A program made the translations under genes and the position numbers. A stretch of DNA of 9,623 nt, from the NCBI GenBank assembly GCA_903839715.1, contig CAIMDH010000128.1, positions 1 through 9,623 on the forward strand. The letters run 5' to 3'. Shown piece by piece: positions 1-6,939 of this stretch (the stretch's first letter is position 1; the number at the start of each line of letters is the position of its first letter). Source of the stretch: an uncultured bacterium. Lineage in GTDB: Bacteria > Patescibacteriota > Minisyncoccia > Phycocordibacterales > UBA918. Under the pieces are notes generated by a model. It was not told where the DNA came from. It was given only the letters and a program-made list of their open reading frames with translations, and did no database searches.

Positions 1-91
1 ATGCAGAAATATACACGATTACGTTAGGGTTCTGATTGCGGAGTGATTCTGTATAACAACAAATAGACAGTGTGTCTTCTTGTTTTTCTAA

Positions 92-120
92 TTGAAAAGC
101 AGTCAATATTCACGTACTAT
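92..120 (+). promoter_or_regulatory. Promoter of the P-type ATPase gene, leaderless arrangement
   Basis: A -35-like TTGAAA (92-97) and a -10-like TACTAT (115-120) are separated by exactly 17 nt, the sigma-70 optimum. The ATG at 127 lies 6 nt after the -10, so transcription would begin at or within a base or two of the start codon. No Shine-Dalgarno sequence lies between them. The motifs are seen directly; promoter function and leaderless translation are inferred. Confidence 0.6.
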
Positions 121-126
121 GTGAAC

Positions 127-2040
127 ATGAAAAATCCAGCAGAAGTATTAATGGAAGAACTAGAGGAGGAGCAAAAATCTTTGAAAATTAACACTCTTCT
201 AACCGTAATTACGTTAATCGGTCTATTGAGTGGTGTCTATTTTCAAATGACAGATGCTGTGGTCTCGTACGTAGCAGGAGCTTTTGTAGTGGCTTTTTTG
301 GCTGGCGGTATTCCAGCTGCTGTCGGTGCTTTTGGCAACTTGCTCAAGAAGAAGCTTGATATTGATTTGTTGATGGTCTTGGCTGCTCTGGCTGCTGCTG
401 CGGTGGGTGAGGCACGCGATGGTGCTATTCTCCTTTTTCTCTTTAGTTTGGCGGGCACACTTGAAGAGTATGCGATGGGTAATACCAAACGAGCGGTGGT
501 GGCTTTGATGAAGTTACGTCCCGATGAAGCAAATCTAGAAGACGCTTCTGGTCAATTATCACGGGTGGCGGTGGAGGTACTGAAAATAGGTCAGATTGTA
601 GTAGTAAAGCCGGGAGAAAAAATACCGGTTGATGGTTGTGTTCTAAGTGGCGTTAGTGCAGTTGATCAAGCTTCCATGACTGGAGAGTCGGTACCGGTAG
701 ATAAGGATGCTGGAGACACTGTCTTTGCCGGTACGGTGAATGGCCATGGTGTGCTTCGTATCACTGTTGAAAAGACTGCTAGTCACTCGACTTTGGCACA
801 GATGATTAAGCTCGTAACAGAGGCACAGTCTAAGCGGTCACCAAGTGAAAACTTCAGTGATTGGTTTGGTGAACGCTATACTATAGTAGTGCTTATCGGT
901 AGTGTAGTAGCGCTACTGTTGTTTATTCTCTTTGGTATTCCGTATGCTGAAGCATTTTATAAAGCTGCAACCTTGCTCGTAGTAGCTAGTCCGTGCGCTA
1001 TTGTAATCAGTGTTCCTGCCGCTATTCTCTCTGCGCTTGCCGCTTCTGCGCGTAAAGGAATGCTCTTTAAGGGTGGTGCAGCACTCGAGACATTTGCGCA
1101 GATTGATATCGTGGCATTTGATAAAACAGGAACCCTCACTGAAGGGAAGATGCAAGTAAAGAAAGTGGTGCCGATTGGTGTGAGTGAGCACCAGCTCTTG
1201 CAACTCGCTGCTTCACTCGAAGCAAATTCCGAACACCCACTCGCGAAGAGTATTTTAATTCATGCGGCTGCCTTCGGTATTTCACCAGCGGTGGTAGAAC
1301 GAGCTGAAGCAATACCAGGCAAAGGCGTGTATGTGACCATTGATGGGTATCGCTACTTTGCTGGTAATCGTAAAATGTTACTTGAATCAGGTGTAAGTAT
1401 TGATGCCAAAATTGAAGCGGTAATGGCAGAGGTCGAAGCCGCTGGAATGACTTCAATTGTTATTGGTAGTAACTCAGTCTTGGGGGTAATTGGTGTAGCA
1501 GATACCGTCCGTGAATCTGCTAAGGCGACAATTGCTGCTCTGCGCAAGACAGGAATTAAGCGTATTGTGATGTTGACTGGTGATCATACGGCAGTAGCGC
1601 AGGCTGTCGGTCGCGAAATTGGTATTTTGCCTGAAGATATATACGCTGAATTATTGCCGACAGATAAAGTAGCAATCGTTGATAAATTACGAAGTGAAGG
1701 AAAGGTGTCGTTTGTGGGAGATGGCGTTAATGATGCTGCTGCATTGGCAACTTCTCACGTCGGAGTGGCAATGGGTACAGCTGGTAGTGACGTGGCACTA
1801 GAAGCGGCCGATGTCGCTTTACTTTCAGATGACCTGCATGCACTCTTACGTGCAAGGAAGCTTTCTCTTCAAGTAAACAGAATTATCAAGCAAAATCTCG
1901 TGTTTGCCATCGGTATCCTGGCGCTAATGGTAGTCGTTACCATTTTCTTTTATCTACCGTTACCACTGGGGGTGATAGGACACGAAGGGGGTACACTCCT
2001 TGTAGTGGCTAACGGTCTGCGAATGCTCTGGCAGAAGTAG
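127..2040 (+). CDS. P1B-4-type heavy-metal-translocating ATPase (Co/Fe/Zn/Cd-class exporter)
   Basis: A 637-residue inner-membrane ATP-driven exporter of transition-metal ions. The P-type ATPase signatures occur in order: actuator TGES (185-188), phosphorylation site DKTGTLT (332-338, acceptor D332), nucleotide-binding HP (H370-P371), TGD (484-486) and GDGVND (531-536). The membrane metal site reads SPC (288-290) rather than CPC, and the last membrane segment carries HEGGT (619-623). Together SPC and HEGG are the diagnostic pair of the P1B-4 subgroup (CoaT, CtpD, PfeT, CzcP), whose members move Co(II), Fe(II), Zn(II) or Cd(II). As in many P1B-4 pumps there is no N-terminal HMA or CXXC metal-binding domain; the N-terminus is a short charged, Glu/Lys-rich helix, then paired membrane segments (about 22-68) and another pair before the actuator. 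The ATG at 127 is preferred over an in-frame GTG at 70 because the promoter lies between them; a GTG at 121 is possible but less likely. Family assignment is strong, the exact metal is not determined. No metal-responsive regulator gene is adjacent. Confidence 0.93.
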   Translation: MKNPAEVLMEELEEEQKSLKINTLLTVITLIGLLSGVYFQMTDAVVSYVAGAFVVAFLAGGIPAAVGAFGNLLKKKLDIDLLMVLAALAAAAVGEARDGAILLFLFSLAGTLEEYAMGNTKRAVVALMKLRPDEANLEDASGQLSRVAVEVLKIGQIVVVKPGEKIPVDGCVLSGVSAVDQASMTGESVPVDKDAGDTVFAGTVNGHGVLRITVEKTASHSTLAQMIKLVTEAQSKRSPSENFSDWFGERYTIVVLIGSVVALLLFILFGIPYAEAFYKAATLLVVASPCAIVISVPAAILSALAASARKGMLFKGGAALETFAQIDIVAFDKTGTLTEGKMQVKKVVPIGVSEHQLLQLAASLEANSEHPLAKSILIHAAAFGISPAVVERAEAIPGKGVYVTIDGYRYFAGNRKMLLESGVSIDAKIEAVMAEVEAAGMTSIVIGSNSVLGVIGVADTVRESAKATIAALRKTGIKRIVMLTGDHTAVAQAVGREIGILPEDIYAELLPTDKVAIVDKLRSEGKVSFVGDGVNDAAALATSHVGVAMGTAGSDVALEAADVALLSDDLHALLRARKLSLQVNRIIKQNLVFAIGILALMVVVTIFFYLPLPLGVIGHEGGTLLVVANGLRMLWQK

Positions 2041-2112
2041 GGAAGAGCAAGTCTGTTTTCATAAAAATCCACAATTTTGTTCATAACCCCCCCAGATGCA
2101 CCATAAGAAAGC

Positions 2113-2118
2113 TATACT
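2113..2118 (+). promoter_or_regulatory. -10 element of the mosaic surface protein gene
   Basis: TATACT (5 of 6 matches to TATAAT) ends 9 nt before the ATG at 2128. There is no convincing -35; the spacer region instead contains a run of seven C (2087-2093). No Shine-Dalgarno sequence precedes the start. The spacing fits the leaderless pattern seen at the other genes here, and function is inferred. Confidence 0.45.
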
Positions 2119-2127
2119 AAACAGTAT

Positions 2128-5100
2128 ATGCAATTTAATAACATAGCTCTCAAAGTTTTTTTAGTGGCGCTAGTCCTCTTAGTCACATCTCCACTTAATG
2201 TTTACGCAGAATCAACAATACCCGAGGAAGTTGTTTTTGATGTCTCCGAAGAGGAAAATGGCAGTAAGTCCTCTTCATTAGTAAACATTGCGGATATAAA
2301 TTTAGGTGACGTAATCTTCACTGAACAAGACCGGACTTTCAGTGGTTCTTTTGCACTTCTCGGTAAAATGGGGCAACAAAACGATATTTTGTATGGTGTT
2401 GTTGTATACGACACCGATCAAACACTCCTCCATGCTGAAAAGTTAGGTGAAGAAAAAAGTCTCCAAGAAGGACAACTAAAAACATATTCCTTTACATATA
2501 CACTTCCAACATGGATAGAAGGTGAGGTCTCTATTAGTCTAGCTGCATACACAAAAAACAATCTGCCACTAGGAATGCAGCCGCTAGTACAAAAAATCTA
2601 TACTAAATCACAAGCTGAATCTTTTTCTTGTAAAGGAGAAACTGACACTGAGATAACTTGCACAACGTTGTCTGACGACACTCTCCAAATTTCATACACC
2701 ACTGGTTCTTTTTTTAAAGAGCCAGTATTTATTGAAACTAAGGAAATAAAGAAAGGTGAAAAAATATCTATTACTCCAGAACTTGCTCCTGGTAAATATA
2801 ATATACATATTACCAATTCTGAAAAAACAAAGACAGAAATCGAATATCTATACATAGCTGGTACGCACGGTGAAATTCTAAACGTGGTTGTTGCTAAAAC
2901 ACAAACTGATTCGCTTGAACTGGTAGTGACTGCGCGAGTGTCGCCACGTAATGATGCTTCAGTTAAAGTGAAGGTTTTAGATAAAAATAATCAACCATGT
3001 CTAGAAACCGAAAAGACTTTAGAAACAACAGTTAATTCATTTATTGTTCCAAGTAGTTGTATAGAGGGAAATGTACAAGTTGAGTTATTTGATGCTACAA
3101 AAAAGAGTCTTGTATCACAAAACAGTACATTTAATGCAAGTTCATTTGTGCCAGATGTTTCTGTAGTGCTTCCCGCATTTGAAACTATAGGTACTGATAC
3201 CACCGAAGACTCTGGACCTTCATTTATCGAGACACTTATTATTACAATGATAGGTCTGATACTTCTTGGTAGTTTAGTTTTTTTTCTCCGGTCAAAAGCA
3301 GCTTCAAAAGTACTGCCATTAATACTTTTTGCATTTTTCTTTCTGGCTAGTGATATTGGTCGTGCTGATGCAATCTTCTTTGTTGAAACGTGGGGCCCTG
3401 ATGGTTGTCAGGGTTGTGAAATTGCCCATTCATTGTTTGTAACAGTTACTGGAGATAAATCTACATATACTCCAGGTGAAACGATGACACTTACTGTTCA
3501 AGTGTCAATCTCTCGTGACGCCGGTACTGATGCAAATGATACTTTTTTTGCTAATGGGTATTACAACGGCAGTTCGGATATATTTGATATAAGTGGATCA
3601 GCTCCTTTAGTTGGACCTCGAAATATTGGTACCTATACTATCTCTGTACCAGCTTCTTCAGCGGTAGGAGTCAATACTATACCATTGACGTTAAGACTCA
3701 GTACGACCTTTAGAAACACCTCTGGAATTCCTCAGGGAAATAATACTAATACTAGTTCTGGTAGTTTTTCATATACCGTTGCTGCTCCTATTTCCTGCGC
3801 CGCCTACTCTGGAACAGACTCCCTCGCTGACACCTGTGTATACAACCTCAACGCGCCTGTCACACCAAGTGGTGGCAGCTACACATCATATTCAGTATCT
3901 TCTCCAGCTGGGTATACCGGTTCACGTACCTGGAATTGTAATAATGGCACTTGGAGTCAAGGAGCATATACATGTACCCCACCAATAATAAACGGTGGCT
4001 GGACCGCTTGGAGTGCCTGTAGTGTCCCCTCTTGTGGAGGTGGTATCCAAACCCGCAGCTGTACTAACCCATCTCCATCCAATGGTGGAGCTACTTGTTC
4101 TGGACCATCTTCTCAAGCTTGTAACACGCAAGCGTGTGCTGTCACTACTGTCAACGGCTCCTGTAGCGCAACTGCAGAGTCTTGCTACTCTGGAACATAT
4201 TCAAACTCACCAGCTGACACTACCACTGACTACCGATGGACCTGCCTTGGTAGCGGATCTCCGGTGGGAGCAAGTAGTGGTACTTGTACCGCACCAAAGT
4301 CCGTCACCCCAACCGGCACCTGGACCGCTCCAACCTGTCCAACCGCTTGTGGTACCGAGGCCTCAAACCCTGCATACTCTTGCGTCGGTGGAAACGGTCT
4401 CTGTTCCACCAACTCACCAGCGACACTAGCTTGTCTTGCTACTGCAGAGTGTACAGGCACCCCCGGAATCCCAACCGGCCTCACCGTCACCCCCCAAGCC
4501 TGTGGTACCGGCCAAAACTACCTCGACTGGAACGACGCCGCCAACGCCGCCAGCTACAGCATATACAACAGCGCCGGCACTTGGATCGGTAACTCTATCG
4601 GTTCAAACTACACCCACTACGGCAGTGTTGGTACTTCATACAGCTACTACGTTCGCGCTAACTCCAGTGCTGGTACACAGTCAGGTAACTCAGCTACTGT
4701 GTCAGGAATGACTGCCGAAGCGTGTACTGTTACTACTGTCGACGGTTCCTGTTCTGCAACAGCAGAAACCTGTTTAGCTGGCACATACTCCAACTCACCA
4801 GCTGACACAACCACTGACTACCGATGGACCTGCCTTGGTAGCGGATCTCCGGTGGGAGCAAGTAGTGGTACTTGTACCGCATCAAAACCTGTCACCCCTC
4901 CCGCTCCAACCCCAATCAATATTTCCTGTCCATCCCCCGGAACGTCCGCAACCGTCTCCTGGCCTGCAGTCAGTGGTGCCACAAAGTACCAACTTAGAAT
5001 AAATAACACTACCGCTGGTGGTTGGAATGGTACCTGTGATCCAAGTACCGGCACAGGTGACTTTTGTGGTGATGTTACAGCTACATCAAGAACATTTGCT

Positions 5101-5664
5101 TCCGTAGCCAATAACGTATATGACGCCTGGGTACATGCATGTAACGGTACTCTGTGTTCAGCACCAGCTAGTGTTAGTGGAGTTACTTGTACTCCACCTG
5201 TCACATACTCCTGTTCAGGCTCCGTCCCTGCCAACGCCGCTATGTATTCCGGAGACAACACTGGCCTTGCTGCTAACACCCCATATACATACTCCGCCGC
5301 TAACACAGCCCCTAAGTGTCAGTACTCTTGCAACGTAGGAGCTGCCTGGGATGGTGCAGCGTGTGTTACATCGCCTACAGTCACTGTGACTGCTAATCAA
5401 GCACTGATTCGCTCTGGTAGTATTGCCACTCTCGCATACACTGTTAGCGCTCCTTATTCATTCCTATGTACTATCAGTGGCGCAGCAAGTACACAAATTG
5501 GTCCATTCACCAGCGGAACCTACCCTGGCTCATTTACCACAAGACCACTAACATCAGCGCAAATGGTTACCCTTACCTGTGCACCTAGTCCAGCTATTGC
5601 AGGAGTATCATCGACGACGAAAGCGGTTCGGGTGGATGTGGTGCCAACGATGCAGGAGATTTAG
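2128..5664 (+). CDS. Giant secreted/membrane-anchored cysteine-rich mosaic protein with TSP1 and FN3-like domains
   Basis: 1178 residues. An N-terminal signal peptide (about 1-27, ending VYA) leads into beta-rich, probably Ig-like extracellular sequence to about 360. A hydrophobic segment (366-387), a basic turn RSKAASK (388-394) and a second hydrophobic segment ending in RADA (395-415) form a membrane hairpin whose second half resembles another signal peptide. Beyond it lie a CQGC motif (427-430) and an Ig-like stretch, a CCP/sushi-like Cys module (about 557-620), a thrombospondin type-1 repeat (W625, W628, C631, C636, C645, C657, C665, C670), Cys repeat A1 (672-722), a degenerate TSP1-like six-Cys module (W732 to C775), an FN3-like domain (about 776-865), repeat A2 (868-918), a second FN3-like domain (about 926-1020), a short Cys module (about 1025-1077) and a terminal Ig-like domain (about 1079-1178). 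Base composition becomes C-rich from about nt 3790. No sortase motif is seen. Likely role is adhesion or host/partner contact, inferred from domain types only. The domain calls come from motif reading; the TSP1 call is the firmest. Confidence 0.85.
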   Translation: MQFNNIALKVFLVALVLLVTSPLNVYAESTIPEEVVFDVSEEENGSKSSSLVNIADINLGDVIFTEQDRTFSGSFALLGKMGQQNDILYGVVVYDTDQTLLHAEKLGEEKSLQEGQLKTYSFTYTLPTWIEGEVSISLAAYTKNNLPLGMQPLVQKIYTKSQAESFSCKGETDTEITCTTLSDDTLQISYTTGSFFKEPVFIETKEIKKGEKISITPELAPGKYNIHITNSEKTKTEIEYLYIAGTHGEILNVVVAKTQTDSLELVVTARVSPRNDASVKVKVLDKNNQPCLETEKTLETTVNSFIVPSSCIEGNVQVELFDATKKSLVSQNSTFNASSFVPDVSVVLPAFETIGTDTTEDSGPSFIETLIITMIGLILLGSLVFFLRSKAASKVLPLILFAFFFLASDIGRADAIFFVETWGPDGCQGCEIAHSLFVTVTGDKSTYTPGETMTLTVQVSISRDAGTDANDTFFANGYYNGSSDIFDISGSAPLVGPRNIGTYTISVPASSAVGVNTIPLTLRLSTTFRNTSGIPQGNNTNTSSGSFSYTVAAPISCAAYSGTDSLADTCVYNLNAPVTPSGGSYTSYSVSSPAGYTGSRTWNCNNGTWSQGAYTCTPPIINGGWTAWSACSVPSCGGGIQTRSCTNPSPSNGGATCSGPSSQACNTQACAVTTVNGSCSATAESCYSGTYSNSPADTTTDYRWTCLGSGSPVGASSGTCTAPKSVTPTGTWTAPTCPTACGTEASNPAYSCVGGNGLCSTNSPATLACLATAECTGTPGIPTGLTVTPQACGTGQNYLDWNDAANAASYSIYNSAGTWIGNSIGSNYTHYGSVGTSYSYYVRANSSAGTQSGNSATVSGMTAEACTVTTVDGSCSATAETCLAGTYSNSPADTTTDYRWTCLGSGSPVGASSGTCTASKPVTPPAPTPINISCPSPGTSATVSWPAVSGATKYQLRINNTTAGGWNGTCDPSTGTGDFCGDVTATSRTFASVANNVYDAWVHACNGTLCSAPASVSGVTCTPPVTYSCSGSVPANAAMYSGDNTGLAANTPYTYSAANTAPKCQYSCNVGAAWDGAACVTSPTVTVTANQALIRSGSIATLAYTVSAPYSFLCTISGAASTQIGPFTSGTYPGSFTTRPLTSAQMVTLTCAPSPAIAGVSSTTKAVRVDVVPTMQEI
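4204..4293 (+). repeat. Intragenic direct repeat, copy 1 (89 of 90 bases identical to copy 2)
   Basis: A 90-bp coding repeat inside the mosaic protein, covering the 3' part of Cys module A1. It matches 4792-4881 at every base except one silent T/A difference (4221 versus 4809). Upstream of it the two modules are still clearly related in protein (V672 and V868 onward, both with GSCSATAE) but diverge more in DNA. That gradient points to recent duplication or gene conversion of just this part. Confidence 0.95.
4792..4881 (+). repeat. Intragenic direct repeat, copy 2
   Basis: Second copy of the 90-bp repeat, 588 bp (196 codons) downstream of copy 1 and in the same frame. Recombination between the copies would delete or duplicate a whole TSP1-like plus FN3 block without a frameshift. 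It encodes the C-terminal part of Cys module A2, ending at residue 918. Confidence 0.95.
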
Positions 5665-5685
5665 GAGGGGAGGGTAGAATAAAAG

Positions 5686-5724
5686 AAAAAAGACCGGCAA
5701 GCTATGCTTACCGGTCTTCTTTTT
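5686..5724 (+). terminator. Rho-independent terminator after the mosaic protein gene
   Basis: AAGACCGG (5690-5697) pairs with CCGGTCTT (5711-5718). After one C/A mismatch, AAGC (5699-5702) pairs with GCTT (5706-5709) around a 3-nt loop. The tail CTTTTT (5719-5724) follows, and an A-rich flank lies upstream, so the element could also act on the other strand. It starts about 20 nt after the stop codon at 5664. Its T-tail runs directly into the next gene's extended -10. Confidence 0.88.
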
Positions 5725-5732
5725 GGTATAAT
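5724..5732 (+). promoter_or_regulatory. Extended -10 promoter of the 127-residue membrane protein gene
   Basis: TGG followed by a perfect TATAAT (5727-5732) is an extended -10. No good -35 exists; that region is inside the preceding terminator hairpin, and an extended -10 often compensates for this. The ATG at 5739 lies 6 nt downstream, which predicts a leaderless transcript. The first T of the element is also the last T of the terminator tail. Confidence 0.7.
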
Positions 5733-5738
5733 TACACT

Positions 5739-6122
5739 ATGAAAAAATTCTTCACCATATTCTTTGTAACGCTCGGGGTACTGTTTTTTGTCCTTTTACT
5801 TGTGCTAGCGTATTTGTTTGTTTTTGACCCATTGAATCTAAAACCATTATTCATGAGCAGTCCAGATAGTGCTTCAACAGCAACTACTGCAGCGGTCGAA
5901 GGAGAAACCACAGCGACTACTACGACGGCTGGCTCACAGCTTTCTCCAGCACAAGAGGCTGCATTGAAGTCTGTCGGGATTGCGTCTGATGCGGTACCTA
6001 CTTTTACCGAAGTCCAGCTACAGTGCTTTGAAGGAGTGCTAGGTAAGGCACGTGTAGATGAGATAAAAGCCGGAGCCATACCGTCCGCAACTGAATTCTA
6101 TAAAGCTAAAGTGTGCATGTAG
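5739..6122 (+). CDS. Small single-pass membrane protein with extracytoplasmic helical Cys-pair domain (hypothetical)
   Basis: 127 residues. The N-terminus is MKKFF plus one long hydrophobic segment (about 4-28), so it is either a membrane anchor or an uncleaved signal; no lipobox is seen. Residues about 41-66 form a low-complexity Ser/Thr/Ala linker. The C-terminal domain (about 67-127) looks helical and contains only two cysteines, C96 and C126 (second-last residue), which could form a disulfide outside the cell. From memory, similar MKK-anchored proteins with a short domain ending in a Cys are common in Parcubacteria, but I know no function. The start is fixed by the TATAAT six bases upstream; there is no Shine-Dalgarno sequence. 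The gene follows a terminator and has no terminator of its own before the next gene 82 nt downstream, so some co-transcription is possible. Confidence 0.85.
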   Translation: MKKFFTIFFVTLGVLFFVLLLVLAYLFVFDPLNLKPLFMSSPDSASTATTAAVEGETTATTTTAGSQLSPAQEAALKSVGIASDAVPTFTEVQLQCFEGVLGKARVDEIKAGAIPSATEFYKAKVCM

Positions 6123-6192
6123 ATGTAGGAGGGAGTTGAGTTGAGCGCATGATAATAACTTAGTGATACACTGATGGATATTTATTGGAATT

Positions 6193-6198
6193 TAAAAT
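6193..6198 (+). promoter_or_regulatory. -10 element of the 233-residue protein gene
   Basis: TAAAAT (5 of 6 to TATAAT) ends 6 nt before the ATG at 6205. The best -35 candidate is weak (CTGATG at 6171-6176, 16-nt spacer). There is no Shine-Dalgarno sequence. It fits the leaderless pattern; function is inferred. Confidence 0.45.
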
Positions 6199-6204
6199 CT
6201 AACT

Positions 6205-6906
6205 ATGAAAAAAATTCTTTGGGGTGGAGTTGTATTGGCACTAATCGTCGGTACTCTCGCGCTGGTCATGTTGTTTAAAACTAATACAAAAGAAGCGGTA
6301 CCAGTTCCTGTGGAGCAACCAATAGTACAAAACGAGGCCAATCAAAAGCAGCTCCCGGTCGCTGGCGTAGATACTTTGGAAGCACTGCTGGCGCTTGGGC
6401 AAAATCTTGAATGTGCCATTTCTTATGCCCAACAAAACGAAGTAGTGTCTACTGTTACTGAAGGTACGTACTTTACTTCACAAGGACGAATGCGAGGAGA
6501 TTTTATGGTACCAGACATGGTTGATGGCGCTGTCTCCTCAATGATTCTTACTGATGGAGTCATGTATTCATGGACTGAAATTGAGGGTGAAAAATACGGT
6601 ATGAAAATTTCCCTGAGTGACCTTGAGCAATCAAAACGTACTGAAAGTGCTCCTGGAGCCCATGAAACGGTACCGTTCGATAGTAAAGTCTCCTACAACT
6701 GTAAGCCGTGGGTAGCTCTTGATGGTAGTGTCTTTGAAGTGCCAACTGACATTATATTTAAAGACTATAAAGATATTGTAAATGTTGGTATGGAGTACGG
6801 TACTAGTTATGAGGAAGGGGATGGTGGTGCAGCACAGTGTGCGGCTTGTGAACAACTAGCAGCTACAGAAAAAGCCCAATGTCGTGCCTTTTTGTCTTGC
6901 GAGTAA
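6205..6906 (+). CDS. Membrane-tethered extracytoplasmic protein, possibly LolA-like fold (hypothetical)
   Basis: 233 residues. An N-terminal hydrophobic segment (about 4-23) after MKK anchors or exports the protein, followed by a linker to about residue 55. The core (about 56-195) has alternating beta-type segments with a pattern of 'GTYFTSQGRMRGDF', then 'MILTDGVMYSWTE', then 'YGMKISL'. This recalls the LolA/outer-membrane-lipoprotein-carrier-like fold and a recurrent Parcubacteria protein family; this is recollection, not a search. Six cysteines (C70, C166, C212, C215, C226, C232) suggest up to three disulfides, with four clustered in a C-terminal CxxC...C...C tail. No lipobox is seen. The gene faces the methyltransferase gene tail to tail with a 33-nt gap and no obvious terminator hairpin. 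Function unknown. Confidence 0.85.
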   Translation: MKKILWGGVVLALIVGTLALVMLFKTNTKEAVPVPVEQPIVQNEANQKQLPVAGVDTLEALLALGQNLECAISYAQQNEVVSTVTEGTYFTSQGRMRGDFMVPDMVDGAVSSMILTDGVMYSWTEIEGEKYGMKISLSDLEQSKRTESAPGAHETVPFDSKVSYNCKPWVALDGSVFEVPTDIIFKDYKDIVNVGMEYGTSYEEGDGGAAQCAACEQLAATEKAQCRAFLSCE

Positions 6907-6939
6907 TTTTCACAAAGCTTTACTCTATTGAATCTGTAG

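Noticed and set aside
1..46. Possible 3' end of an upstream gene: frame 2 stays open to a TGA at 44-46, frame 1 to a TAG at 25-27, frame 3 to a TGA at 33-35.
   Set aside because: All three fragments are too short to choose between or identify. Frame 2 would use TGA, a stop that no complete gene here uses.
70..126. GTG start at 70 for the ATPase, adding 19 residues.
   Set aside because: The likely promoter (92-120) lies inside that extension, and the ATG at 127 gives the natural MKN start.
2087..2093. Run of seven C upstream of the mosaic protein gene, as a phase-variation tract.
   Set aside because: It does not sit between a credible -35 and the -10, so a length change has no evident effect. 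The run is short.
3995..4711. Long overlapping open frames on both strands within the mosaic protein gene (for example 3995-4429 and 4818-5306 on the minus strand).
   Set aside because: They are shadows of a Thr/Ala/Cys-rich reading frame with few stop-like codons; their translations are low-complexity and no start signal precedes them.
6907..6939. Terminator between the two converging genes.
   Set aside because: Only the small AAAGCTTT dyad (6914-6921) is present, with no stable stem or T-run.
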